A DNA stretch of 64,000 nt from Bacteroidetes bacterium endosymbiont of Geopemphigus sp. (GCF_002904345.1 NZ_PEIH01000005.1:612449-676448), one strand, 5' to 3'; positions 1 through 11,825 are shown, counted from the stretch's first letter. Notes: a model not told the origin generated them from the sequence alone. Numbers and translations: made by a program.

Positions 1-151
1 AAGTGTTTTCGTGAAGAGACATCAAAAGAAGTTTTTTTTTGAATATAAATTCTTTGATTCATGATGTTTTCGAGAAAATAAGAGGAAGTGTAAATAAAAA
101 TCCAAAAATATAGTTCATATCAATATATTAAAAAATAAATTCTTAAAAATT

Positions 152-1582
152 TCAAACACTGAGGTCTTCATTAGGTGTATCGATTAAATCTTTATGTCTT
201 TCCAAGAGCGGATCTACCTGTTCCTCAATAAAATTCACCGTCTGCTCAGAAGCAAAGCCTGTAAAATTTTTTGGATAAAGCAAATCCATTAGTTGCTTTT
301 TATCGATGTTGATTTTGTTATCGTTTACTATTCGCCCAATCAAATCATTTTCTTTCCCCCGAATTTTCACTACCTGAGCAGCTTGCATGGAATGAAGACG
401 AATACGCTCGTGCAGCCATTGACGGTCCCCTCCATTTTTTACGCCTTCCATAATAATATATTCGGTAGCCATGAAAGGAAACTCTTCCTTTATATGTTTT
501 TCAATCATTTTAGGGTAAACCACCAGGCCGTCCATAATATTATTCCAGATTAGCAAAATAGCATCTATAGCGAGAAAAGCTTGAGGTATCACCAAACGTT
601 TATTGGCCGAATCGTCCAGTGTGCGCTCTAACCATTGGCTAGCAGCTACCATAGCCGGGCTCGAAGAAAGCGATATGGCAAATTTCGCCAAAGCTGCGAT
701 GCGTTCACTGCGCATGGGATTGCGCTTATAGGCCATAGCACTTGAACCAATCTGATCTTTCTCAAAAGGTTCTTCGATTTCTTTAAGATTTTGCAATAGT
801 CGCAAATCATTGGTAAACTTATGGGCCGATTGAGCGATATTGGATAGTAAATACAATACTTGAGCATCGAGCTTACGGTCATAGGTCTGACCGGTGACGG
901 CAAAACGTTTTTGAAAACCAAAGCGTTTTGAGAGTTGATCATCCAGCTTTTTTACTTTCTCAAAATCGCCATTAAAAAGCTCCTTAAAGCTGGCTGCAGT
1001 TCCTGTAGTACCTTTCACACCTCGAAAACGTAAGTTTTCAAAGCAAAACTCACATTCCTCAATATCCAGTAAAAGGCTTTGTAGCCAAAGGCTAGCGCGC
1101 TTGCCTACCGTGGTAAGCTGAGCCGGCTGGTAGTGTGTAAAACCCAAAGTGGGAAGTTCTTTATACTCCAAAGCAAAGTCGCGAAGGCGCTTAACAAGTC
1201 GTACCATTCTTTTAAAAAGAATCTGCATACCATCACGAATCTGAATCAAATCGGTATTATCTCCTACAAAGGCACTGGTAGCACCCAGGTGAATAACAGG
1301 CCGGGCCATGGGAGCCGCATCAGCAAGAGTATGTACATGAGCCATTACATCATGACGAAACTTTTTCTCATAATTCCTTGCTTTTTCAAAATCAATATCC
1401 TCAAGATGTGCTCTTAACTCTTGAAGCTGTTCCTCGGAAATATCCAAGCCAAGGGTCTTTTGTATCTCAGCTAAAGCCAGCCAAAGCTTGCGCCAGGTGG
1501 TGAATTTTTTGTGTGGGGAAAAATTGTAAAGCATATCTAAACTTGCATAACGCTCTACTAAAGGATTTTCATATCGATTCAC
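152..1582 (-). CDS. purB: Adenylosuccinate lyase
   Basis: This 476-residue enzyme splits SAICAR and adenylosuccinate, releasing fumarate, in purine and AMP synthesis in the cytoplasm. The fumarase/lyase superfamily signature GSSAMAYKRNPMRSER is intact near residue 290, and the TGTAASFKELF active-site loop lies near residue 200. Length is normal for the long (eukaryote-like) PurB form. The gene is intact and lies 24 bases downstream of purA on the same strand, so the two consecutive AMP-branch enzymes are probably co-transcribed. I use the first ATG, which gives a normal N-terminus. Confidence 0.95.
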   Translation of the reverse strand: MNRYENPLVERYASLDMLYNFSPHKKFTTWRKLWLALAEIQKTLGLDISEEQLQELRAHLEDIDFEKARNYEKKFRHDVMAHVHTLADAAPMARPVIHLGATSAFVGDNTDLIQIRDGMQILFKRMVRLVKRLRDFALEYKELPTLGFTHYQPAQLTTVGKRASLWLQSLLLDIEECEFCFENLRFRGVKGTTGTAASFKELFNGDFEKVKKLDDQLSKRFGFQKRFAVTGQTYDRKLDAQVLYLLSNIAQSAHKFTNDLRLLQNLKEIEEPFEKDQIGSSAMAYKRNPMRSERIAALAKFAISLSSSPAMVAASQWLERTLDDSANKRLVIPQAFLAIDAILLIWNNIMDGLVVYPKMIEKHIKEEFPFMATEYIIMEGVKNGGDRQWLHERIRLHSMQAAQVVKIRGKENDLIGRIVNDNKINIDKKQLMDLLYPKNFTGFASEQTVNFIEEQVDPLLERHKDLIDTPNEDLSV

Positions 1583-1606
1583 AAAGAATGATTTTTGATT
1601 TTTGAA

Positions 1607-2896
1607 TTAAAACAAGTCTAATTTTTTGATGATGTTTTGCCGACGCTCTGGCCCTACAGAGATGATGTCTAATTCTATTCCCATAAACTTTTCTATAAAT
1701 CTCAGGTACTCCTTACAATTTTCAGGAAGCGCTTCATAAGAGGTCACCCGTGAAATGTTCTCTTGCCATCCCGGTAGGTCGATATATACAGGTCGCATCT
1801 TTTCAAGGGCCTCGCTTGAAGCAGGAAATTGATCTGTTCGGGAGTGATCTGTTTTTTCATAGGCGATAGCTATGCGAAGTCTTTCAAATCCAGTAAGTAC
1901 ATCGAGCTTGGTCATTACCAGGTGGTTAATACCGTTAATCATACAAGCATAACGCAAGGCCACCAAATCGAGCCATCCGCAACGTCTTGGTCTTTTAGTA
2001 GTAGCTCCATACTCATGACCCTTATCTCGAAGTTCCTCTGCTGTACTATCTTTTAATTCAGTAGGAAAAGGACCTGAACCAACACGTGTACAATAGGCCT
2101 TAGTTACGCCGATAAAATTTTTTAAAGCCGTAGGCGGTATCCCCGCCCCTGTACATACCCCACCGGTGGAGGGCGAAGAAGTAGTCACATATGGATAAGT
2201 GCCATAGGCTATATCTAATAATATAGCCTGTGCGCCCTCAAAAAGAAGTTTCTTCCCACTCTTTAAAGCCTGATGAATCTCGTAAACACTATCAATAATA
2301 CGGGGGCGTAATTTATCGGCATAGCCCATATATTCTTCATAAATGGGTTGAAAATCCATAGGAGATTTACCGTATACGCAATCTATGATTCGATTTTTAT
2401 ACTCAAGATTGATCTTGAGTTTTTCATAAAAAATTTTTTCATCAAGCAAATCAATAGCTCGGATTCCTATCCGAGCACTCTGGTCTTCATAAGTAGGACC
2501 TATACCTCTGCGGGTAGTTCCGATAGATCGTGCTCCACGTAATTCTTCTTTATAATCATCCAAAAGGCGGTGATAAGGCAAGGTAATATGCGCACGATTG
2601 GCTAAAAATACTCCCGAGGTATCCAGCCCGCGGCTTTCAAGCATTCCAAGCTCCTCGAGCAAAGCCCTTGGGTCCACTACCACTCCAGATGCAATAAGAC
2701 ATTTTTTTCCCGAATGTACTACCCCTGACGGAATGAGATGCAATACAAAAGATTCCCGATTGATATGTAAAGAATGGCCAGCATTATTGCCACCTTGATA
2801 ACGAATGATGTAATCAGATTTTTCAGCCAGCAGATCGGTAATCTTTCCTTTACCTTCGTCTCCCCACTGCAGTCCTACGATGATGCTTGAGAACAT
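1607..2896 (-). CDS. purA: Adenylosuccinate synthetase
   Basis: This 429-residue enzyme joins IMP and aspartate using GTP, the first committed step to AMP. The N-terminal GLQWGDEGKGK phosphate loop, NNAGHS, the GTTRRGIGPTYEDQSARIG segment and the C-terminal TKLDVLTG nucleotide-base motif are present. I place the start at the ATG at 2896 because MFSSIIVGLQWGDEGKGK is the family N-terminus. The reading frame stays open a further 642 bases upstream, to 3538, but that part is the C-terminal piece of a decayed ABC-F gene. The gene is followed by purB. Confidence 0.95.
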   Translation of the reverse strand: MFSSIIVGLQWGDEGKGKITDLLAEKSDYIIRYQGGNNAGHSLHINRESFVLHLIPSGVVHSGKKCLIASGVVVDPRALLEELGMLESRGLDTSGVFLANRAHITLPYHRLLDDYKEELRGARSIGTTRRGIGPTYEDQSARIGIRAIDLLDEKIFYEKLKINLEYKNRIIDCVYGKSPMDFQPIYEEYMGYADKLRPRIIDSVYEIHQALKSGKKLLFEGAQAILLDIAYGTYPYVTTSSPSTGGVCTGAGIPPTALKNFIGVTKAYCTRVGSGPFPTELKDSTAEELRDKGHEYGATTKRPRRCGWLDLVALRYACMINGINHLVMTKLDVLTGFERLRIAIAYEKTDHSRTDQFPASSEALEKMRPVYIDLPGWQENISRVTSYEALPENCKEYLRFIEKFMGIELDIISVGPERRQNIIKKLDLF

Positions 2897-2965
2897 TTTA
2901 TTTAGATGCTTAATAAGTTTATTTTGTAAGGCAAAGGTAATTTTTATCGATAAGGGAAAACCACC

Positions 2966-4872
2966 TTTTATTAAAAAATCTTCCCCCTCTTTTTGAATGG
3001 CTTCCCAAAGCAGTAATTTCTTATCGAGTTGCTTGCGCAGATGATCATAAGTGCTCATTTGTTCTGCCTTTGGCGGAACGCAGAGAAAGTTTTTTTCACT
3101 CTCGGCAATACTTTTTTCCAGGACCTGAATTTCAACTTCTACTTTGTTGATTTTATTCTTAAGCTTTTTTACCTCTTTTTGATAATACCTCTCTTTGGTA
3201 AGGTCCTGCTCTTTGAATTTTGCAAAAACAGGAGTGACTTTTTCGATTTGACGGAAATTTTTCGCTTTTCTCATCTGAAGATACTCCTGGATGCCTCCTA
3301 AAAACTCATTGACTTTCCTTTCGCGGAATTCGTACACCTTAGATATAAGGCCTTGTAAAAAATCACGGTCATGGGAAACAAGGATCAGCGTGCCTTCATA
3401 ATTTATCAAAGCCTTTTTCAGCACCTCTTTTGAAAGCATATCTAAGTGATTAGTCGGTTCGTCCATGATAAACACATTAAAGGGCTGAAATAACAATTTG
3501 CAAAGAGCCAAACGGCTGCGATCACCGCCTGATAACATCTTAACTTTCTTTTACACTTGATCACCACTAAATAAAAAAGCACCTAAAAAATCCCTGGTCC
3601 ACTTGCGCGTTTCTTCCGTAGCAGCTTCCTCAAGCTCTTCCAAAACGGTTTTATTAGCTTCTAAAATATCCGACTGATTTTGAGAAAAATATCCCAGTTT
3701 TACATTATGTCCCAATTATACCTCACCGAGATGAGGAAGCTCCCGAACGATAATTTTTGCTAAGGTAGATTTACCTTGCCTGTTTTGTCCGACAAAAGCT
3801 ATTTTTTCACCCCTTTCCACAGTGAAACTCACATTAGAAAAGATAGTCCTTGTGCCAAACGATTTGGAAACCTTTTTAATTTCAATTACCAACTTTCCAG
3901 GATTTAGAAAAGAATTAAAGCGAATGTTCATCAACTTATGATGAATATCTTGAGCTTCAATACGATCCATTTTCTCTAAGCGCTTGATCAGACTCTAAGC
4001 AAAAGCAGCCTTTGAAGGGGCTTATAACGAAATTTTTCGATCAACTCCTCTGTATACTTAATATGCTTTTCTTGATTCTTTTTTGATTGCAAGAGTTTTT
4101 CATGACGCTCTTGACGAAATTCTAGATACTGTGAATAGAAACATTTATAGTCCTCTATTCCTCCATGAATAATTTCTATAATACGGTTGGTGACTTGATT
4201 AAGAAACTGCTTATCGTGAGAAACTAAAACTATAGCACCTGGATAATTTTTTGAAAAATCCTCCAGCCATAAAATACTGTCGATATCCAGATGGTTGGTA
4301 GGCTCATCGAGCAATAGTTACCTCATATTTTTGCAATAAGAGCTTAGCGAGTTCTATACGCATGCGCCATCCGCCGGAGAATTACTCGGTGGAGCGCGAA
4401 AAATCTTCAGAAGAAAAACCCAATCCCAATAATATTTTCTCGATATTCTCAGCAATAGTATATCCTCCGAGGAGGTGATACTGCTTGGTAAGTTCAGAAA
4501 ATTCTTCTATGATTTTTTGATAAGCTTTGCTTTCATAATCAGTACGCTCGCTAAGAATTTCATTGATCTCTTGCAAAGACTTCTCTATAGTTTTTATTCT
4601 CTCAAAGACGCTTTCGGCCTCCTGCCATACGGTACGATCCTTTTTAAAATCGATGTCCTGTCTCAAAAAACCCACATTAATTTCTCCTTCACGAGAAATT
4701 TGTCCCTTTTTAAGAGAGAGTTCCCCGGAAAGGATTTTTAACATAGTAGACTTTCCTGCTCCATTTTTACCAACCAACCCGATACGATCTCCGTAATTAA
4801 TACGGTAAGAAACATGCTCAAATAAGGTGTCGCCGGCAAAGTCGAAAGAGGCGCGTTATGTAGGTGAATCAT
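2966..4872 (-). pseudogene. ABC-F family ATPase, degraded
   Basis: This is the remains of a two-cassette ABC-F protein (Uup/EttA class; ribosome-associated or resistance ATPases). Ordered fragments show the first Walker A (VGKNGAGKST), MLDEPTNHLDID, the linker, the second Walker A region (VGQNRQGKST), LSGGDRSRLALCK and a second DEPTNHLD. The lesions I can read are a frameshift soon after the start (MIHLHN), a stop before the first signature motif, a frameshift near the first DEPTNHLD, a frameshift and an in-frame TAG around 4000, a TAA near 3718 and another stop near 3550. At the 3' end a T-run has one base too many for a TAATAA double stop to be in frame, so the last fragment reads into purA. 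It is clearly non-functional as an ABC-F protein. Confidence 0.9.
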
Positions 4873-5540
4873 TTGTAAACTCTATTCAATTTATTCAGAA
4901 GAAACTAAAAACAACAATTTATAAATTTGAGCAATCAATGATCAATATTATTTTGACAGATAGCCTCACTGTGCAGGCGTACATCCCTTGAATTTCCACT
5001 TCAAAAGTACCATATTCGAAACTACAAGTGCATATATCGACTTAGAGACACAGGTTACTTAGCAAGTTTACCGTTATTAGAGAAAGCTTATTATCTGGAT
5101 AATAGATTTCTCACTATAGAGCTTTCTCACAGGTTCTATAAAGTTGATCAAGATCTTAATCAAATTTCTTATCTCAACCTTTGATATCTCTTGATAAGAA
5201 GATTCTTATCCTAATTATAGCGTTAACCTTTCTGACGTTAAAAAAACCTAAGGAGATAGGTGAGAAGAATTTTATATACCCAAAATAAGGAAATAAACAC
5301 TAGCCATAACAAATCAAGCACTGAACAACAAATATGTTGACAGTTTTGATAATATGAAAGCTCAAGAAAAAAATGAATTTTTTAATTTGAGTGTTATGAA
5401 ACAATACAGAGCTAAGAAGAATTACAATGTGAGGTTCTACATGATAAAATCCCGGGAGAAAGACATTTCAAATAAATAAAAAGTTTTTTTTGAATTCTTA
5501 AGATTTAGTAATTAATGTTTATATATAAAATATATGGGTA
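4873..5540. other. Gene-poor decayed stretch
   Basis: There are 670 bases between the dead ABC-F gene and the groEL terminator with no intact gene. On the plus strand two short open stretches occur: around 5030-5185, ending ...QISYLNL then stop, which resembles leucine-rich-repeat spacing only weakly; and around 5305-5480, ending ...DISNK then stop, which is polar and has no match I recognise. Both probably come from erased genes. Confidence 0.4.
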
Positions 5541-5573
5541 TATAAAAGCCCATAGCACTTAACGCTACGGGCC
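5541..5573 (-). terminator. Rho-independent terminator of groES-groEL
   Basis: Read on the minus strand, GCCCGTAGC and GCTATGGGC form a nine-pair stem (one G-U pair) around a seven-base loop, followed by TTTTATATA. It sits 30 bases after the groEL stop. Confidence 0.75.
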
Positions 5574-5602
5574 TCAAAGAAATGATTCATATTTAGAAAA
5601 CA

Positions 5603-7258
<1,656 letters not shown>

Positions 7259-7537
7259 TTAGATAATTGCTAATATGTCAGATTCGCGCATGATCAGATA
7301 GTCTTCTCCTTCATGCTTCATCTCTGTTCCTGAATATTTTCCGTACAATACTTTATCTCCGACTTTTACAGTCATGGGTTCGTCTTTCTTACCTGCCCCG
7401 AGAGCTATTACTGTGCCTTGTTGAGGTTTTTCTTTAGCCGTATCAGGGATAATGATTCCTGAGGCTGTCTTGGTTTCTGCCGCATCGGGCTGAACTAGTA
7501 CCCTGTCTGCTAGTGGCTTGATTTTTACATTTGCCAT
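7259..7537 (-). CDS. groES: 10-kDa co-chaperonin GroES
   Basis: This 92-residue lid of the GroEL chamber starts [16 protein letters not shown] and contains the mobile loop ([21 protein letters not shown]) and the KVLYGKYSG turn typical of the family. The length is normal. It is the first gene of groES-groEL, in the conserved flavobacterial position downstream of secG. Confidence 0.97.
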   Translation of the reverse strand: MANVKIKPLADRVLVQPDAAETKTASGIIIPDTAKEKPQQGTVIALGAGKKDEPMTVKVGDKVLYGKYSGTEMKHEGEDYLIMRESDILAII

Positions 7538-7624
7538 AGTTAGTAATTTGATTAGTTGTTTTCTATTAGACTTCTAACGGTAGAGCGAAAAATATGCCAG
7601 GTTTTTACAAATTGTAAAACAAGA

Positions 7625-7632
7625 CAAAATTA
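7625..7632 (-). promoter_or_regulatory. Candidate groES promoter (-7 element)
   Basis: On the minus strand TAATTTTG matches the Bacteroidota -7 consensus TAnnTTTG. It lies 88 bases upstream of groES and just downstream of the secG terminator. A TTG occurs 14 bases upstream, closer than the ideal spacing of about 19 for a -33 element, so only the -7 box is convincing. Confidence 0.45.
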
Positions 7633-7664
7633 CTTCAGTAAAAAGACAATTTGGCATAAAAAGC

Positions 7665-7694
7665 AAAAAGCCGAAGATCAGTCTCCAGCTTTTT
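7665..7694 (-). terminator. Rho-independent terminator after secG
   Basis: On the minus strand AAAAAGC...GCTTTTT is extended by further pairs (GGAGA with TCTTC, one wobble) and followed by TTTTTGCTTTTT. It lies about 30 bases after the secG stop and separates the miaB-secG operon from groES-groEL. Confidence 0.8.
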
Positions 7695-7722
7695 CATTAC
7701 AGAATATCGAAAAATTTGTGCA

Positions 7723-7956
7723 CTAAAACTTAAGAAGATAATTGAATATCAAAATCAAAATAAATAAAAGGAAAGAAAGCGTCCAGGTGGCTTTTTCAAG
7801 AAAATCGCTGGTACGCTGTACACCAAACATTTGCGATCCCTGGTCCCCAAAAGTTTGCGAAAGACCCCCTCCTTTAGGATTTTGAATCATAATGACTGCC
7901 AAGAGCAGGAGTGAAATTACAATAAGAAATACAGCTAATAATACGTACATTCCCAT
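7723..7956 (-). CDS. secG: Preprotein translocase subunit SecG
   Basis: This small inner-membrane subunit of SecYEG has 77 residues from the ATG at 7956. It has two membrane segments (about residues 3-25 and 53-75) flanking the family motif NPKGGGLSQTFGDQGSQMFG. A TTG at 7974 would add six residues, but the ATG lies four bases after the stop of the upstream TPR reading frame and gives the normal N-terminus. It is the last gene before a strong terminator. Confidence 0.93.
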   Translation of the reverse strand: MGMYVLLAVFLIVISLLLLAVIMIQNPKGGGLSQTFGDQGSQMFGVQRTSDFLEKATWTLSFLLFILILIFNYLLKF

Positions 7957-7960
7957 GAAT

Positions 7961-8625
7961 TCAATTTTTATCAATTTTATCCTCTAAAGAACGAATCTTA
8001 TCGGCAAAGAAACCACTTTTTTCAGGATATTTCAAAATTAATACCTTATATTCTTTTAAAGTCTTGGTATATTTTTTCTGATCTATATAGAGTCGCGCCA
8101 AGGTTTCATCCATCAAATCATCCTCATTAACCCAATGAAAATTAAAATGAGTTTTAGAGATTAAAGCATGATCCTTTCAATTAAAAACAGATCCACTATA
8201 GTTTCGAAGAAATCGTTCTATAGTTTTAAATTTTTTATTTCCATTTTCAAAAGCTGTTTCTGCAGAGGCAAAGTGTTTTCCTAATGCAAGCCATTGATGA
8301 AAAGCATAACGATTTTTCGAAATATTTTTCATCGCTACGGGTTTTTTCCTGAGTTCTGGAAGATATATCAGTGGTAAGTGTCTTTATATCACTCACGAGT
8401 GATATAATTAAACAAAAGACTTCAATCTGCAGAATAGAGAGTAGTTATTTTTAGTTGTTCCGAAAAATCGGGCATCGCTTTTGTGAAGAATCTTCAGGTA
8501 AAGCATCCGTAAGGGTTGAAAATAAGGAAATTTTCAAAGCTCGCTGCAAAATCGTAGGTCTTTGACCTCTCCCTGAAAAAGTCTGCGGATGAGAAAATCC
8601 AGTCGTTCTGTCTCTTTTTTTTCAT
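7961..8625 (-). pseudogene. TPR-like flavobacterial protein, degraded
   Basis: This is the remnant of the TPR-containing protein that lies between lptE and secG in Flavobacteriia. The start ATG (8625) overlaps the lptE stop. Recognisable pieces are NDWIFSSADFF / DFLIRRL, PYFQPLRMLYLK, QLKITTLYSAD-stop-SLLFNYIT and, near the end, TLARLYIDQKKYTKTLKEYK and LKYPEKSGFFADKI. Lesions are a stop inside the PYFQ region, at least one frameshift, a TGA where the family has Arg (consistent with CGA to TGA), and a TGA after GSVFN. The surviving C-terminus ends four bases before secG. Confidence 0.75.
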
Positions 8626-9137
8626 CACCAATCGTTAGCTACTTTGTTATAAACCTTATCAACAATTTGCTCCACAAGCATGGGTATCAATCTATCTTGA
8701 ACCGCAACGGAAAAAAGCGTTTCATTTGCTGAATATTCCCCATGAGCTTCAAAATCTTGCTCAAAAGATCGCTTAATCTCTTTGTTATTGGTATAACATA
8801 ATCGAATCTTTATCGTAAGACGTGTTTTCTGCGCTTTACCAACTTCAATATTTACAGGAATCTCGTTATATTTAAGAAATTCCCCTTCAAGTACGATATC
8901 TCCCGCATTTTCTAAGGACTTTAGATTTGTGCGGCTGTTAAAAATGTTTCTCAATTCATCCATAAATTTAGGCGCTAACCCTGTTCCAGGAAAACATGAA
9001 TTGTCTTTCACCGGGTTAATCTGTATAGTTTTTACCTCTGAATTTAAAGAAGAAGCGCCTCCTGAAAAATTGTAACAACTTGATAAAAGTATCAGAGAAA
9101 AAATCGAAAGTCTATGTAAAATACACTTAAAGTCCAT
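8625..9137 (-). CDS. lptE: LPS-assembly lipoprotein LptE-like
   Basis: This 170-residue lipoprotein has a hydrophobic signal and lipobox (LILLSSC, Cys near residue 21). The mature start YNFSGGASS resembles flavobacterial LptE, which plugs LptD during lipopolysaccharide export at the outer membrane. The assignment rests on this N-terminus, the size and the conserved position between the sigma-54 activator and secG. It overlaps the upstream gene by 11 bases and is intact, in contrast to the TPR gene just downstream. Confidence 0.75.
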   Translation of the reverse strand: MDFKCILHRLSIFSLILLSSCYNFSGGASSLNSEVKTIQINPVKDNSCFPGTGLAPKFMDELRNIFNSRTNLKSLENAGDIVLEGEFLKYNEIPVNIEVGKAQKTRLTIKIRLCYTNNKEIKRSFEQDFEAHGEYSANETLFSVAVQDRLIPMLVEQIVDKVYNKVANDW

Positions 9138-10398
9138 ACTGTTTGATTTTTCTGTAAAGGGTGCGCTCGGATATACCTAATTCATGAGCAGCCATTTTAC
9201 GCCTTCCCTCGTTGCGTTTTAAAGCTTTTCGAATAAATTCAATCTCCTTTTCTTGTAAGGAGAGAGATTCAGAAATCAGACGTTGCTCTTGTTCTTCATG
9301 AATCTCTTCATAGTCAAATTCTTCTTCCAAAAGATTAAATTCATGGGTATCTTCAATGCGGTAGAGTGGTTCGGAATCTAAAGGTTCAACACTACGTGCA
9401 GGTATATCGCCAAAGACTTTTTTCACCAATTTTGGATGGTCCTGTTCAAAGCGATGGGTATCTCCTGGATGGGTACGCATGAGTTCAAGGGTTAATGATT
9501 TCAAGTCGTTCAAATCCTTGCGCATATCAAACAAAACCTTGTAGAGCAGATCCCGTTCGTTGCCAAAATCTTGCCGAGGAATCTCTGAGGAAATAGCAGA
9601 TGAAAGCAATGGAACATGTTCGGGGAGATATTCTTTAATTTTTTCAACTGAAATCTCCCTGTTAGTTTCCACTACGGAAAGCTGCTCGGCAAAATTCCTT
9701 AGCTGTCGAATATTTCCCGGCCACGGGTAATTTTCTATATAGGACATGGCCTCAGCGCTCAATCTTATTACAGGCATATGGTACTTTTCCGCAAAGTCCT
9801 GAGAAAATTTTCTAAAGAGAAGTGCGATATCACCTCGCCTTGCACGCAGAGAAGGCAAATCAATTTGAATGGTATTAAGTCGATAATAAAGATCCTCGCG
9901 AAAACGAGTCTTTTTAATCGCTGCGAGCATATTAACGTTAGTGGCAGCGACGATTCGAACATCTGTTTTCTGAATTTGTGAGGAACCCACCTTTAAAAAT
10001 TCGCCTGATTCCAAAACACGTAAAAGCCGAACCTGAGTAGTTAAGGGCAATTCGCCTACCTCATCGAGGAATATCGTCCCTTTATCTGCAACCTCAAAAT
10101 AGCCTTTGCGCAAAGCTGTAGCTCCGGTAAAAGCACCTTTTTCGTGACCAAAAAGCTCACTGTCGATGGTACCTTCAGGGATGGCGCCACAATTCACGGC
10201 GATATAAGAATGATGCTTGCGTGAAGAAAGCTGATGAATGATCTTCGGAATAAATTCCTTACCTACGCCACTCTCACCAATAACAAGCACCGAAATATCC
10301 GTAGGCGACACCTGTATAGACTTTTCTAAAGCTCGATTCAGCATTGGATCATTACCAATAATTCTAAAACGCTGCTTAATGCTTTGAATACTTTCCAT
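9127..10398 (-). CDS. Sigma-54-interacting transcriptional activator
   Basis: This 423-residue AAA+ enhancer-binding protein remodels RNA polymerase carrying sigma-54. It has Walker A GESGVGKE (about residues 40-47), the sigma-54 contact loop GAFTGA (about 100), Walker B GTIFLDEVGE, the arginine-finger segment REDLYYRL, and a C-terminal Fis-type helix-turn-helix (MAAHELGISERTLYRKIKQ). There is no receiver domain at the N-terminus, so it is not a classic response regulator. The ATG at 10398 is five bases after the miaB stop. An in-frame ATG at 10446 lies inside miaB and is less likely. It is one of very few regulators left intact in the window. Confidence 0.9.
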   Translation of the reverse strand: MESIQSIKQRFRIIGNDPMLNRALEKSIQVSPTDISVLVIGESGVGKEFIPKIIHQLSSRKHHSYIAVNCGAIPEGTIDSELFGHEKGAFTGATALRKGYFEVADKGTIFLDEVGELPLTTQVRLLRVLESGEFLKVGSSQIQKTDVRIVAATNVNMLAAIKKTRFREDLYYRLNTIQIDLPSLRARRGDIALLFRKFSQDFAEKYHMPVIRLSAEAMSYIENYPWPGNIRQLRNFAEQLSVVETNREISVEKIKEYLPEHVPLLSSAISSEIPRQDFGNERDLLYKVLFDMRKDLNDLKSLTLELMRTHPGDTHRFEQDHPKLVKKVFGDIPARSVEPLDSEPLYRIEDTHEFNLLEEEFDYEEIHEEQEQRLISESLSLQEKEIEFIRKALKRNEGRRKMAAHELGISERTLYRKIKQYGL

Positions 10399-10403
10399 GG
10401 TTT

Positions 10404-11825
10404 TTAAATTGAAACAGCTTTTCCGATAAGCGTAGCGGAGGTACAACGGTCCATATACACCTTTACTAGGTCTCCCATTTTATAAGATTCCTTGGGAAAA
10501 ACTACTACAGCATTTTGCGAGTTTCTTCCATACCAATATTCAGAATTTTTCTTAGATACTCCTTCTATAAGAACTTCTTGCGTTTTTCCTATATGTCCCT
10601 GCATGCGCTCATAAGAATGTCGCTGTTGTAAGGAAACGATCTCTTGAAGACGTCTTTTCTTTTCACTCTCGGGCACATCATCCACTAATTGTCTTTCTGC
10701 GGGAGTTCCAGGCCTTACCGAATAAGCAAACATATAGCCGAAATCATAACGCACATATTCCATTAAACTAAGTGTTTGCAGGTGATTTTCTTGAGTCTCG
10801 CCGCAAAAACCCGCGATCATATCATAAGATATAGCACAATTGGGTATAAGCTGACGCACTTTGTCAATAAGTTCCATATATTGTTCGCGAGTGTGGCGAC
10901 GATTCATTTTTTTGAGTATTCGTGTACTTCCAGACTGCACAGGTAAATGGATATATTTGCAAATATTTGAATGACGAGCAATAACTTTAAGTACTTTCTC
11001 GGACATATCGTAAGGATTAGAGGTAGAAAATCGAATGCGCATTTCAGGCAACGTGCAAGCCACCAAATCGAGTAAGCCGGCAAAACTAATAGCGGTAGCC
11101 TGCTGTATTGAGGAGGCTTTCGAAAAATCTTTTTTCATTCCACCTCCATACCACAGATAGGAATCAACATTTTGCCCTAATAAAGTGACTTCTTTATATC
11201 CTTGCTTCCAAAGCTCTTGACATTCATGTACTATACTGTGAGGATCTCGACTTCGTTCTCTGCCACGCGTGAAAGGCACTACACAAAAAGTGCACATATT
11301 ATCACAACCTCGCATAATAGTTACAAAAGCCGTAATGGCGTTTCCACCGAGACGAACCGGATTAATATCAGCGTAAGTCTCCTCTTTGGAAAGGATCACA
11401 TTAATGGCGCTTCGACCGTCTTCTACACTGTTAATTAGGTCCGGAAGATCACGATAGGCATCAGGGCCGACTACTAGATCCACTATTTTCTCTTGCTCGA
11501 GCCACTGAGATTTAAGGCGCTCGGCCATGCATCCTAAAATACCTATCATAAGACCGGATTTTTTTTTCTTAATCCAGCGAAACTGAATTAAACGTTTGCG
11601 AATGGTCTGCTCGGCTTTTTCCCTTATCGAGCAGGTATTGAGTAAAATAAGATCCGCCTGAGCCGGATCTGAGGTGGGCCCGAAACCCTCGTCAGCCAAA
11701 ATAGAAGCGACAATTTCACTATCAGAAAAATTCATCTGACACCCATAACTCTCTAGATAGAGTTTGCGTTTAACCTCCACAGGAGACAAAGCGCGAATAA
11801 TTTCTCCCTGACGATCTGTTGACAT
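10404..11825 (-). CDS. miaB: tRNA-2-methylthio-N6-dimethylallyladenosine synthase MiaB
   Basis: This radical-SAM methylthiotransferase modifies A37 of tRNAs reading UNN codons. It has the N-terminal UPF0004 domain ([17 protein letters not shown]; three cluster cysteines in [14 protein letters not shown] and GCMAE), radical-SAM CxxxCxxC ([12 protein letters not shown]), and a C-terminal TRAM domain. It has about 473 residues from the ATG at 11825. An ATG at 11849 would add eight residues. It is the first gene of the miaB-activator-lptE-TPR-secG operon. Confidence 0.95.
   Translation of the reverse strand: MSTDRQGEIIRALSPVEVKRKLYLESYGCQMNFSDSEIVASILADEGFGPTSDPAQADLILLNTCSIREKAEQTIRKRLIQFRWIKKKKSGLMIGILGCMAERLKSQWLEQEKIVDLVVGPDAYRDLPDLINSVEDGRSAINVILSKEETYADINPVRLGGNAITAFVTIMRGCDNMCTFCVVPFTRGRERSRDPHSIVHECQELWKQGYKEVTLLGQNVDSYLWYGGGMKKDFSKASSIQQATAISFAGLLDLVACTLPEMRIRFSTSNPYDMSEKVLKVIARHSNICKYIHLPVQSGSTRILKKMNRRHTREQYMELIDKVRQLIPNCAISYDMIAGFCGETQENHLQTLSLMEYVRYDFGYMFAYSVRPGTPAERQLVDDVPESEKKRRLQEIVSLQQRHSYERMQGHIGKTQEVLIEGVSKKNSEYWYGRNSQNAVVVFPKESYKMGDLVKVYMDRCTSATLIGKAVSI

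Noticed and set aside
1607-3538. A novel ABC-F/PurA fusion enzyme of 643 residues
   Set aside because: The upstream half is the last piece of an ABC-F gene broken at many places. A normal PurA start lies at 2896 and the join is explained by one extra T.
2966-4872. Stop-codon reassignment or read-through explaining in-frame stops
   Set aside because: All three stop codons and both indel types occur in the broken genes, while intact genes use normal stops and contain none in frame. Ordinary decay explains it.
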